64,000 nucleotides of DNA. Source: Branchipolynoe longqiensis (lineage: Eukaryota; Annelida; Polychaeta; Phyllodocida; Polynoidae). Below the pieces are notes generated by a model, which saw nothing but the letters and a program-made list of their open reading frames with translations, was not told where the DNA came from and searched no databases. The number at the start of each line of letters is the position of its first letter. Position 1 is the stretch's first letter. Shown one piece after another: positions 10,647-20,906 of this stretch. The position numbers were made by a program, and so were the translations under genes. The stretch lies in NCBI GenBank assembly GCA_030323885.1, contig CM059189.1, positions 50,813,661-50,877,660 of the forward strand. The letters run 5' to 3'.

Positions 10647-10951
10647 TGAGTTACAGTTCACTTAAGCAGTATCATTAAAGTTGCATAGTCCGATGGCTTT
10701 GAGTTTCAGCCATTTTTCTGAGATAAATATAACAAATTGATCATTATAATCTACCTTACTTTAGATTGTGACAACCTTTATTTTAAATGACAAACTTTGG
10801 AGATAGTTGAAGCGCAAATATGCAACAATATATTTGGTAAGCATGTCAAAAGTCTGACACCATAGGCTTCAGCAGTAAAAGGTTCTATTCAATTTACTTA
10901 TTACGCCCTTCTATGTGGCAACAAGTGCTTCATAAGTGTATCATTATCTAA

Positions 10952-11445
10952 TGGTGCTGTCACATTACGACGTTTCTCGCCAACGCGCGTCGACGTGTGT
11001 AATTTTTTGGCGAGACGTCTGGAAGCGTTACGCGCGTGTTAGGCGCGCATTGGTATTCGTTGATGGATGGTGACAGTCGATGGCGCGCGTCAGGGGATCG
11101 GCGAAGTTTTGTGCTTGCACAAAACTATCAACGACCGACAACACGCGACAACGCGCTGGTGCCAATATTATGGCGACATTAGGAGCACGTCGAGATCGCT
11201 GGAATAACTTTATGCGAACGCTAGGCAGACGCCACGGGTGCGTGAGGGTCGTTCCTACACGTTGCGCCAAAATGTTGCTTTTTGTTGTTTTACGTCCTAG
11301 GAACATCTAAGGTCATATCAGTACGGCGCGCCAAACTTTTACCACAATGTCGGCCACACGCTACCAATACGTTGCGCTGACGCCGAAAAGTGATTTTGCG
11401 CGTTGGCGGCACGCCGGCGAGATACGTTGTAGTGTGACAGGGCTA
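10952..11445. mobile_element. Harbinger-like MITE with iterated ACGCGCG motifs, nested
   Basis: It lies inside a TTAA MITE and is flanked by TAA on both sides. The ends are TGGTGCTGTCACATTACG and CGTTGTAGTGTGACAGGGC. The interior is full of ACGCGCG, GGCGAGA and CGCCGGCG words in both orientations. It itself contains a truncated SINE tail at 11282-11325. Confidence 0.65.
11282..11325 (-). mobile_element. 5'-truncated SINE tail inside a MITE
   Basis: Only the 3' tail of the dominant SINE is present: on the plus strand GTTGTTTTACGTCCTAGGAA, then CATCTAAGGTCATATCAG. It is the third level of nesting (SINE inside Harbinger-like MITE inside TTAA MITE). Confidence 0.6.
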
Positions 11446-11574
11446 TAAGATAGATATATATATATATATGCATAATCAAATCTAGGTGAGTGTTTTGGTT
11501 TTGAAAATTTGATGCTTCATCGGACTATGCAACTTTAACACACAAAAAGGGAAACAAATCTACTATTCTGCACT

Positions 11575-11705
11575 ATCCTACCTACATACCTACCTACCTA
11601 CCTACCTACCTACCTACCTACCTACCTACCTACCCACCCACCTACCTACCTTCCTATCAGTGATACTCCCCCCCCCCCCACACCCCCCCCCTCCTCCCCC
11701 CCCCA
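11575..11705. repeat. (CTAC)n microsatellite followed by C-rich tract
   Basis: About 16 CTAC units run to 11651, followed by mixed poly-C with interspersed A and T to about 11705. No gene is visible in the following 400 bp apart from an unremarkable open frame. Confidence 0.9.
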
Positions 11706-12117
11706 ACTGCTACACGCATATATAACCGAGTTAATCCGCATGAGCCTATGATAATTAATCAATTACCCACTAACAACTCACATTGCAATTAAGCGCACCC
11801 CACTGGTAGGGTGTGCTTGAAGACAGAATGCTGAGGCAGTGGCGGCCAAGTGTATGTTGCTGCGAGTGTGTGTGCCCATACTCATTGCTTGTTTTGATTG
11901 TTTGTGGCGGCCTTGGTACACGCGCCTTCCGATGACGACAGAGGCAGATGTTGCCGCCGAAGAAGGTACTGGTCCCTATTTGCCTCAGTGTACCCACAGC
12001 GACTTAGCCAGTTACATGTCGGCAACAGGCGAAGGTATTGCTCCTCTCTGGGCTGGTAGTGGTGACCCGCGCAAGGGCTTCTGGGCCTGTTCTACAACAC
12101 TAACCACCACCCCAACC

Positions 12118-12712
12118 CTAGATAAAAGATTCACCTCTAACTCTTTTCAGAAGTGAATTACAACCCTATGTAAAAGTTGGAGAAAATGTGTCTCACTGTT
12201 GATGGTCTTAGCTTGGCATTCCTATCTTATGTTGATTAAAATCCAATAGCTACAATCCGATTGTATATGTTTTCCCCGAACATATACTCTCCAGAGTGTT
12301 CAAATCACATAATATCAAGGCTTAATGACACAAAATCAGTTTTAAAAATAAGTCCATGAAATAAATCCTCCATGTTTGAATAAACTGGTTGTACCACCTG
12401 ACTACCTTCGCCAATAAAAATGACTGCCTCCTGACCTAGATTGGATTACTACGCAGGAACCTCTCAACTTCCTGCCAATGGCTGCCATGTTGACATGTAG
12501 GCTCTGTCAATTCAAACTTTAAAGTTCATTGATCTACTGGACTAATTTACTAATCAGTTCAAAAGTTGAGGGTAAATATATCCAGGTATGTGAAGAATAT
12601 ATTTGGCTTTCTAGATTGAAAATTTGTTCTCATTTCATTTCTCCACATTTTTGTCAGTTTTTATATAGGGTTGTTCTTCACCCCTACTCAGTAGTGGTGA
12701 CACTTTTATCTG
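12118..12712. mobile_element. MULE-like MITE, copy 2 (longer, diverged)
   Basis: The left end TAGATAAAAGATTCACC and right end GGTGACACTTTTATCTG match the TIR of the elements at 98 and 33864. The flanks are CCCCAACCC (left) and TCCCAACCC (right), a 9-bp duplication with one mismatch. At 595 bp it is longer than the other two, with a different interior. Confidence 0.65.
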
Positions 12713-12768
12713 TCCCAACCCCAGCTCGCCTTCGCTATATCTATCTCTAATAGCGTCCATACAAGATG

Positions 12769-12850
12769 TCTGTATATATATATATTTATATTTATATATA
12801 TGCATTCATATATTTATATATATATGTATATATTTACATATTTAATATTA
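12769..12850. repeat. AT-rich microsatellite
   Basis: TATATATATA with interspersed TTTA and CATA runs. No other structure is visible. Confidence 0.85.
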
Positions 12851-12859
12851 ATATGAATG

Positions 12860-13390
12860 GTTTATTTATTGGAATAAGTTTATTGTCAGCACAGAAGTAC
12901 AGGTCTTCCTGGCCATTTTCAAACACATGTTCAAACATTTTCAAGCACAGCTAATTCATGTAACATTAATGAAAAGCATATTTATATATTTAATATTTTC
13001 GGCACCAACTTTCCTATTCTTTGGCACATGGATCATATAGCGCATTTGTATCCGAAAAGCCAAGAAAGAAGCTTGCGCTGGGGCCAGCAGTGCCATAAGT
13101 ACATGAGCATAAGATGTCGCGAGGGAGGACTTGTTAGATTCTCCTTGATGGTGTTATCGACCGTATGGTCTCGCACTCCCAATATGGTGGCGGTCTGTTG
13201 TAACCTATGTCTGTTGCCGGGTACACCTGGCCTTGTGACTACTGTGACCAATTGCCTCGTGGTGCTGTGGGGTGACGGGTTGCTGTGGCTGAGCAATGGA
13301 ATCCTGGCATGTCAGACCTGCGTCTGATTGGTCACCGCAGTGTATGGGTGGCTAGTGGCTTCTTACCATTTCCCTTCACTCTGGTCTTAG
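12860..13390. other. No recognisable gene
   Basis: Two overlapping open frames of 87-99 codons occur on opposite strands at 13028-13327. Neither resembles a protein I know, and neither has splice signals or coding-like composition that would favour one strand. Confidence 0.4.
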
Positions 13391-13399
13391 ACATGTAAG

Positions 13400-14520
13400 G
13401 GTAGAGCCTGCAGCCTGGTAAACTCACAGTCTATGCCAGTAGAATTTATGATTCTACCAATATAATCTATGCTCGAAGATTGTACCAGTTGAATTTCTGA
13501 ATTTACCAATAAAGACTGATCGGAGACTTTATCACTAACTAGTAGCACCAGTAGAATCTCTGATTCTACCAGTAGATATTTTGCCAAAGACTACTGGCAA
13601 AATGCCCTCATTCTACCAATGGAGATTGATCTGAGACAATGCCGACAGAACTTTTTATTGTAGGAGTTGAGACTCATTGGAGACATCACTAGAACCAGTT
13701 GAATCTCTGATTCTCTGAGTACAGATTCTGATCGAAGACTGCCGAAAGATTCTCTGATTCTACCAGTAGAGACTGATCAGATACTACCACTGGAACGAGT
13801 AGAATCTCTGATCCTATCAGTAGAGAATCTGATCAGATACTACCACTGGAACGAGTAGAATCTCTGATCCTATCAGTAGAGAATCTGATCAGATACTACC
13901 ACTGGAACGAGTAGAATCTCTGATCCTATCAGTAGAGACTCTGATCGGATACTACCACTGGAACGAGTAGAATCTCTGATCCTATCAGTAGAGACTCTGA
14001 TCGGATACTACCACTGGAACGAGTAGAATCTCTGATCCTATCAGTAGAGACTCTGATCGGATACTACCACTGGAACGAGTAGAATCTCTGATCCTATCAG
14101 TAGAGACTCTGATCGGATACTACCACTGGAACGAGTAGAATCTCTGATCCTATCAGTAGAGAATCTGATCAGATACTACCACTGGAACGAGTAGAATCTC
14201 TGATCCTATCAGGAGAGATTCGGCTCGGAGATTGTACCGAAAATACCACTTGAGACTGATCGAAGATTTTATGAGTACAGATTCTGATTGGAGACTGTAC
14301 CGAAAGATTCTCTGTTTTCTACCAGTGGAGACTCTGGTTTGAGACTACCAATGAAACCAGTAGAATCTAGACAAGATTCTAGCAGTAGAGATTTGAACAA
14401 GAACTGTCACAGAGAATCTCTTATTATTCCAATAGATCAGAGACTCAGTAGACTATACTAGTCGGAGAGTTTACTACTGGTAGAATCCTTGATTCTACCA
14501 GATCGCAGTCTACCCTGACA
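13400..14520. repeat. Degenerate tandem region around a 56-bp minisatellite
   Basis: The whole region is built from ATTCTACCAGTAGAGACTGATC-like words. The edges are irregular, and the centre (13775-14222) is a clean array. This pattern suggests expansion from the centre with decay at the edges. Confidence 0.75.
13775..14222. repeat. 56-bp minisatellite, 8 units
   Basis: Units start with GATCRGATACTACCACTGG and contain CGAGTAGAATCTCTGATCC. The period is exactly 56 bp (starts at 13775, 13831, 13887 and so on). Units fall into two types, GAATCTGATCAG and GACTCTGATCGG, arranged in blocks as expected after unequal exchange. Confidence 0.92.
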
Positions 14521-14571
14521 GGTCACTAACTGAGACACATGGGTGACGTAGCACCTTGTCTGCCTCCTTAA

Positions 14572-14921
14572 AGCTACATAGTCCGATAAAAGCATCAAAT
14601 TGTCAAAACCAAAGTAATCATATAGATTCGATCCGACATATCTAACTTAGATACTGATGCACTTATTAAGCATGTATTGCTACATAGAAGGGAACATTGA
14701 GTCAATTTAATAGAATATGTTTACAGCTGAAGCATATGGTGTCAGAGTTTTGGTGTGCTTGCCAAAATTAATTTGACATGCTTGCACTTCAAATATCTAG
14801 AAAGTTACCCCCATTTAAAATAAAAGTTGCTTCAAATTGAAGTAAGGTAGATTATAACCATCAACCTAATATATGTATCTCAGAAAATGACAGAAACTCA
14901 AAACCATCGGACTATGCAACT
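14572..14921 (-). mobile_element. TTAA-type MITE, copy e
   Basis: The left end AGCTACATAGTCCGATA follows TTAA. The right end CATCGGACTATGCAACT is followed by a mutated TGAA. The orientation is that of copy b. Confidence 0.75.
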
Positions 14922-15279
14922 TGAACACTGACAGCACAGATCATATTAAAATTGCGCCTACCGCAGCACTCCTTATTTCTCTTCACACTATTTCAAAATG
15001 GCGATGTCCTTAAAATGCACTGTTCATGATTGAATTACCTTTGTTTAATCTTAAGCTCCGAAGAGAGCGAGAGTGAGAGTGGGGGTAGAGGCAATGTTCT
15101 GTGGGGATTCAATCTTTGGAAATGTCACATACACGCGCAGTATGCAGAGTCCAATTACTTAATATTTCAATCCAAGCCATAGTCGTGACCTTGTTTCCCA
15201 CTGCTTTTCGTGGAATGTACCGAGGTATTTACCACCTGAAGGGCCTTACTCCTATCGCGCACGCACACCAGTAGTCCCC

Positions 15280-15293
15280 GTTTCCATGGTAAC
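15280..15293. promoter_or_regulatory. RFX-type X-box candidate
   Basis: GTTTCCATGGTAAC is a nearly symmetrical 14-bp sequence matching the RFX X-box pattern (GTTNCC and GGNAAC half-sites without spacer). It lies in a non-repetitive, moderately GC-rich stretch (15050-15380) about 5.5 kb upstream of the first recognised RhoGAP exon. Whether that stretch is a promoter is unknown. Confidence 0.35.
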
Positions 15294-15389
15294 GGCTAGA
15301 GGCTGTGGATGGCAGTCGGTGCGAACAGAGGGGTTCCAGCATCCGTCATAGCAATGTTAATGCTGTTTTCGCAATGGATTATTAAATAA

Positions 15390-15674
15390 AGCCCCAGTCA
15401 CATTACAGCTTGCGACAATTTTGCGACCATTTTGAACCAAAGAACCCACCGTCGCTGGCAACCTCCTTGTGACCAAAGCAATGGTCACTGACCTCTTGGT
15501 GACCATTTTAGTCGCAAGGACATGTTTATTGCAGTAGCTGCAACCTTGCGACCAAAATGGCCGCAAGGCGGTCGGCGACCACTGAGGACCATTTTGAAAC
15601 CACTTACCACCTCTTTGCGACCAACCCTTTTTTGTGGTCGCAAAGTGGTCGCAAGCAGCAGTGTGACTGGGATA
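15390..15674. mobile_element. Harbinger-like MITE with iterated TTGCGACCA motifs
   Basis: The ends are AGCCCCAGTCACATTACAG and GTGTGACTGGGATA, flanked by TAA on both sides. The interior repeats TTGCGACCA, TGGTCGC and ACCTCCTTG in both orientations. Three more copies lie at 25592-25890, 29656-29985 and 34706-34918. Confidence 0.7.
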
Positions 15675-16014
15675 TAAGTAACATGTAGGATAACATCATG
15701 GGTGATGTTCTGGCCTTGGATTTTAGTAATCTTTTCAGGAAGCAAAGGCTGCGGGTAGTGCTGTGTTCACTGGGAGGCATTGCTTATACGCGACAGTGTT
15801 GAGCGTCAGCAGGCAGCCAGTGATGGCGTCTGGTGTCTGCACCTCCAGTGCTGGTTTTGTGCTTTCAATCACCAGCCCCATCTCTATGGCAACCGAAGGG
15901 TGGGGAACAGAAGCAGAATTCTAGTCATTGGTATAATTAATGTTACTACTGGGACTGTTTCTCACTGTCATCAGTGTAAGTTAGTGAGTTGAAGAATATG
16001 GATATTCTACACTG

Positions 16015-16157
16015 ATTTAGGTTGTTATAATAATTATTATTATTAATATTATTATTTATAAAACTAGTACTAGTATTCCGAGTGGTGGTAGTGTTATCTT
16101 TATAATAATAATAACAATAATAATAATACATTTTAAAATAAAGAAATAGTAATAATG

Positions 16158-16210
<53 letters not shown>

Positions 16211-16215
16211 GCTGT
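16015..16215. repeat. ATT/AAT microsatellite region
   Basis: Interrupted TTATTA repeats from 16015, then an uninterrupted (ATA)n run at about 16160-16209. Confidence 0.9.
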
Positions 16216-16744
16216 GTGTTGTTAAATGAGTTTTCACATTCATTGAATAATACCTCGGGAAAAACATCAGCAATTTTATTTTTGTGAATAAAATTATTTA
16301 TAATTGTTAATATTGCAAATACTGTTCAGATATAGTGACATTAGGTATTGTTCATTATGAAGATGTTAAGATGTAAAACAAACAAATCATTATGAAGATG
16401 GCAAACTGGTGGCTTCATATTGCCCAATGAGTGTTCTAGATTCATCTAGACATTCGTCTAATGTAGTCAATCCTTCTATAAGGCGCATATTACCCGATAG
16501 TATGCAGCAGTCCCTAGGTACATATACAATAAGGCTGTCTCACTTTGCCACTCTGAGCGGTAACCTAGCAACCAATACTAATAGGAACCACTCTTGTCAT
16601 AAACTGCGTGGTGCTAAAGGCCATGTCAGCTCTAACCAACATGCTTGCTATACCTGCTGAAACTATCGCCTTACCTTAAGTATCATCCACCTTAATAACA
16701 TGGGGGTTTTGTGTTGTATCTGCATTAAAATTCTGTAGCTGCGA

Positions 16745-17350
16745 TAGAAACCTTTCAGGTAGATGGATCGTTCTCTGAAACTGGGCACCACTTTTGTGAC
16801 ATAGAAGCCAAAAATGAAAACATTCCAAATAATAGCAGAAATCATTCTAAATAATTGCAGAATCCATGTTCATATATTGGTTTACATGTTATCGATATGT
16901 GAGAGTTGAAAGGAAGCTATTTCACTTTTTTATTCTGATCTTATTCGAATTAAGCTACATTAAAATGTCCTGTGTATAATGGAAATTAAGCACACACACG
17001 TAACATCATTTTTAACGTACACAGCACATTCAAACAAGATTTGATTGATTACAGTTGAGCAAACAAAATTATTTCTTACAAGACAAAAATTGAAACGTTG
17101 AAAAAGAAAGGTTTGTGTAAATATTTCATGTAAATGTGTGAAATTTCAGATATTTACTTTAACACAAAATCATATAAACACAACTTTGATTCATTTTGTG
17201 GGATTGATTAAAAACATATAGTTTTGCTAACATTCTTAATTCTTAAGAGGCAACAATAATTATTTGACTTGCTATTAACAAAAAAATAAAGAAATTAAAA
17301 CCTTCATAACATGGACACCAGATATCTGGTGCCCAGCTTCAGAGAACAAC
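16745..17350 (+). mobile_element. Non-autonomous TIR element, GGGTCATTCTCA family, copy 2
   Basis: Left GGATCGTTCTCTGAAACTGG and right CAGCTTCAGAGAACAACCC are inverted. The interior shares AAAACATTCCAAATAATAGC and the following sequence with 6250-6865. Confidence 0.6.
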
Positions 17351-17689
17351 CCAGATCTATATATATTTATATTGGTATTGGCACATTTCTTTTGCCTTAT
17401 GTCATCCCATTATTTCCTTGTCGTGAGTACTATTTTAATAATAATAATTACGATAATATAGCAATAATAGTTATAATAATCAATACAAACATTTCGTAAA
17501 TATATACACAGACAATTTACACCCGTTGATGTTTGTCGTATTTGGCATTGGGGTGGAAACCGGCTACTATCTTAGTGCATGTGTGTTATTCAATGAATAA
17601 ATTGATACAGTTGAGTGTATTTCTGTAAAATACCGCGGCTTAGGTAGGGCAGATGAAATACACACTGCTGAAGTTGGCAAGAAACAATT

Positions 17690-17935
17690 TTTATTTTTAT
17701 AAATATTTTTCTTTGGTACATTAGTTGGTTAAGCAGGGGAAATTTCAATCGCGGACGATTGGTTCTTCCTCATTCCACTGCTCCTTGCCCTGTCCTAAGA
17801 ATGCCGAGCGCCAGGCTAGGAAGCGACAAGTATCAATTTTTAAGTCATTGCTTTGACTCAACCAGGGTTTGAACCCACGATCTACCAACCCGGGAGACGG
17901 ACGCTCTAATTCATTCAGCCATCCCGTCTGGTCAG
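17690..17935 (-). mobile_element. Chimera of two SINE fragments
   Basis: The plus-strand left part (to about 17785) matches the complement of the 3' end of the second SINE family (GGGGAAATTTCAATC; compare 49930-49960). The rest (17787-17935) is the head half of the dominant SINE (GTCATTGCTTTGACTC, then CATCCCGTCTGG). The junction is abrupt at CCACTGCTCC|TTGCCC. Confidence 0.55.
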
Positions 17936-18289
17936 AATATATTTATTCTGCTGAATAAGTCTTTTGTCAATGCCGAACCACTGGTCTTCCAGCCATTTTT
18001 CAATTCAGGGGTATTTACACAAAAAAGGTATATAGACTGTATATAATAACTGTTGAATTTGCAGCATAAAACAGAATGAAATTTTGTAACTCACAAGTTC
18101 CATAGCAATATGGCAACAGTAATGTCATACGACTAGATCAATATTAGTCAGATCAATGTGAGTATCTTCTGTATTCATTTGGTAAAGTTGTATTTCAAAG
18201 AAATTCTCAATGACAGACAGCCCTGTTTGTTTTTCCGTGATCAGTTCCTGGTCAAATAAAATCAAAGATTAAAAAAAGAAGAAAGAAGA

Positions 18290-18450
18290 TACTAGGAAAG
18301 GATTCAGTATCACGATAATATGACTGAGTGGGATATAGCATCATGGTGCTGATTGCATATTACTTCAGTAATGCAGCACTATAAAGCCGCTTGGGTTGTG
18401 CACTGCCATAAGTCAGCATCCATCCTGACATGACCTCATATGTTACTAGG
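18290..18450 (+). mobile_element. Degraded SINE, 3' half
   Basis: Weak but continuous match to the dominant SINE body: AATATGACTGAGTGGGATAT, GCAGCACTATAAAG and CATCCTGACATGACC. Confidence 0.5.
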
Positions 18451-18865
18451 ACTCACTTCCTCACTTTTTTTACTTTCTCTCTTATTCACTTACTTATTTT
18501 ATCCGTCGTGATGCGTATATAGGTTAGAGGTATACGTAGGTCAGAGGTGAACATCTGTATATGTGCTATATAATTTATTATCTGAATATAAATAAAAAAA
18601 TAGTTCCTAATGTTTTTGGGCGTCCCCTGTCCGGACACCTCGCTTCTCAACAGCCCCTATTCTCTGCAGGCCCCTCTGTAACCGGGCACTCTCTGCTTCC
18701 CGCCGCCTGGGAACCGACCCCAACTGTCTCCCGGCTCTCACTTCAAAGTTATATGGATAGTGATAAGCCCCTTATCGCCTGTAATAAGCTCTGTAGTGCT
18801 CCTCTCTTATCCCCCCCTTGGGTGGGGGGTAGGGGGGGCCCAGCATGCACCGCTCCACCCCCTGT

Positions 18866-19366
18866 GCGGGTGTCGTGGTATAAAACCCCGGCCCGATCGC
18901 AGCCCCTGCCGTGGCTTCTGCGCATGCGCAGAGTTTGTAAACAAGCGCAGATCGGCTGCAGAACGAATACACACTGCCAGTGTCTATTAAAGATTAATAG
19001 AAATGCACAACCCTAACCGTATAAATTTAATATAATCTATCCGTCGAATATGTTTTCTATATGTGTACCAAGCAGCTTGTTTCTAAGTGGTGTAGCTTTA
19101 GAGATATTTCACTTTTTCTGTATGAAGATTGCACTGACACTCAGAATATCCCAACTTTCACTATTATCTCTGTTTTTAATACTTTCAGCATAAATTGCTC
19201 TTTGGTTACATTAAATACTTCAGATCTTCCTCTTCAATCGCACATTAAGATATTTTTAATCGATCCAATAAAAGCTTTTAAATTTATTTTACAAAAATAA
19301 ATGCTTAGTCAACTGTCTTCACGGCAGGGGCTGCGATCGGGCCGGGGTTTTATACCATGACACGGG
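18866..19366. mobile_element. TIR element with TATAAAACCCCGG ends
   Basis: A near-perfect inverted repeat of about 45 bp (GTGGTATAAAACCCCGGCCC and GATCGCAGCCCCTGCCGTG on the left, mirrored at 19320-19364) bounds about 500 bp. The interior at 18985-19140 is a copy of the module tandemly repeated at 59880-60520 (AATAGAAATGCACAACCC, TTAGAGATATTTCAC). It encodes no transposase. The GC-rich sequence just upstream (18620-18860) is unassigned. Confidence 0.65.
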
Positions 19367-19392
19367 GCTTGACACTCCACTCGCTCGGACGT

Positions 19393-19442
19393 TTTTTAAT
19401 ATATTTATTTATTTATTTATATATTTATTTATTTATTTATAA
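19393..19442. repeat. (ATTT)n microsatellite
   Basis: Repeats of TTTATTTATTTAT. The stretch from here to 20150 shows no gene, apart from a small direct repeat of AAGAAGTTTCCTTCTGTCT at 19825-19865. Confidence 0.85.
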
Positions 19443-20150
19443 TCTATATATCACTCGCAACCTCAGAATCAGCGTTATTTCAACTCTATTCTCGAAAATC
19501 TTACGAAAGGTGATTTACATTGTATTTTGATTTGGCAGCGTTTCTGCGCGCTCTATGACGAGCTGCTTCAATTGTGTAGATCTGTCCCCAACAGGAAACT
19601 GTTGAGTTGATGTATGGTTTATGTTGACAGTAGACAGTTATAATAGAATCTACTGAGATGATATGAATAATATGTTACCTTGTCGCCAGCTTTATAAAGT
19701 CTGCTCGTGCATACCTTTTCATTTAAGTACACATTTATAGAATTTAAGTATCAGTCTGATTGCTATATAGCATACTGCATTTAGGTAATATTGATAGTTC
19801 TTCCTGGAAGAACTCTTGTCTGGAAGAAGTTTCCTTCTGTCTCTAAGAAGTTTCCTTCTGTCTGGAAGTTAACGAGGCTGTATAATTGTACAAACAATTT
19901 GGTAGCATTCCTTCTACCAATAAATTAATATATATCTCAAGTATATTGTCTCGCAGCCATCTTGAAAGGTGATACCCCTGCACCTACTAGTATTAGGAAC
20001 TGCGCATGTTACTTTGCAATGTTATCACAGTTTATTTCACCAGAACTCTATTTTTGGTATCTTTCAAATCATTCAAGATGATAAAAGTTGTGCCCAACTC
20101 ATTCTTCGCCCAGTGTCTGTTCTTACTGAAAGTATGCGCTCCACTTTGCA

Positions 20151-20476
20151 AAGACGTGGTGGCCGAATCGGTAGAGCGCAGGATTCCCATGCGGGAGATA
20201 GGGAGTGTGTTTCCCAGTCGAGTCAAACCAATGACTTACAAAATTGATACTTGTCGCGACCTAGTTTGGTGCTCAGCATTAATAGGATAGGGCAAGGACT
20301 GGTTAGCTCAGTGTCAGGACAATGTGACAAAGTGGGGTATCGGGTCATGGTGCCGGTGCCCTGATTTCCCAGTGGTGTAGTGCTATAAAATCACCATGAG
20401 TGTGCACTGTCACAAGTCGGTACCCATCATGATATGACCTTAGATGTTGCCAGGACGTAAAATTCCAGCAACCAAC
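20151..20476 (+). mobile_element. tRNA-derived SINE, full length
   Basis: The head is CGTGGTGGCCGAATCGGTAG and the B-box region is CCCAGTCGAGTCAAACC. The tail is GACGTAAAATTCCAGCAACC. It lies 320 bp before the first recognised RhoGAP exon. Confidence 0.8.
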
Positions 20477-20796
20477 CAACATCTTTGCAAAGTTACTTAG
20501 CGATGGTCACCAACCCATTACTTGTAGTGGTTGATTAATTAATAAGTTAACAACTTCCTTCCTAGAGATTATACATTCAAATGACAACATTGTATTCCGA
20601 TGACTAGCCTTGAAACTCTTAATTCCCTGAAGGAGAAACTGGTGCAAGCAGAAGTCGGTCACCGGTCAATGGTTCTCGCTTCTGCCTTTGTAAAGCGAGC
20701 ACCTTTTTGTTTATTGTGCACTCTTCGCGTGGTTCGTTTGGTGTCTGGGAGCTTGCTTTCAAGAGCTGTCTGACGCGTACAATTTGCATTTTGTAG

Positions 20797-20906
20797 AGTT
20801 GGCAAGGGAGGAGCGTGAGACGGGTGCGACATTCCGCACTGGGGCAATCACTCCGGACGGGCTCATCGACGAAGACTTCGAGGAGGAGCTGGGTTCCCCC
20901 TCACAG
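20797..20906 (+). CDS. ARHGAP1: RhoGAP gene, exon 1 of those found
   Basis: Encodes an acidic N-terminal stretch ([19 protein letters not shown], then SPSQ) ahead of the CRAL-TRIO domain. The acceptor is TTTTGTAG|AG and the donor CAG|GTGTGG; the exon ends in phase 0. Conservation is low, so this exon rests on splice signals, phase and acidic composition typical of this N-terminus. The start could be two bases later (20799). Confidence 0.7.

Larger units (their letters stand above)
10679..11534 (+). mobile_element. TTAA-type MITE, copy d, split by a nested insertion
   Basis: The ends AGTTGCATAGTCCGATG and CATCGGACTATGCAACT are intact, and both are flanked by TTAA (10675-10678 and 11535-11538). 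The interior is split by the element at 10952-11445. Removing one TAA restores the family sequence ATCTAAGATAGATAT. Confidence 0.8.

Noticed and set aside
11770..12156. Frame of 105 codons as a host exon
   Set aside because: It has ordinary composition but no recognised family. It runs into the MULE-like element at 12118, and a frame on the other strand overlaps it.
13028..13327. Pair of opposing 87-99 codon frames as a transposase or host exon
   Set aside because: I could not match either strand to a known domain, and neither has supporting splice sites.
13775..14222. Regular array resembling CRISPR
   Set aside because: Units are identical throughout with no unique spacers, the period is 56 bp, and the sequence is eukaryotic. 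It is a minisatellite.
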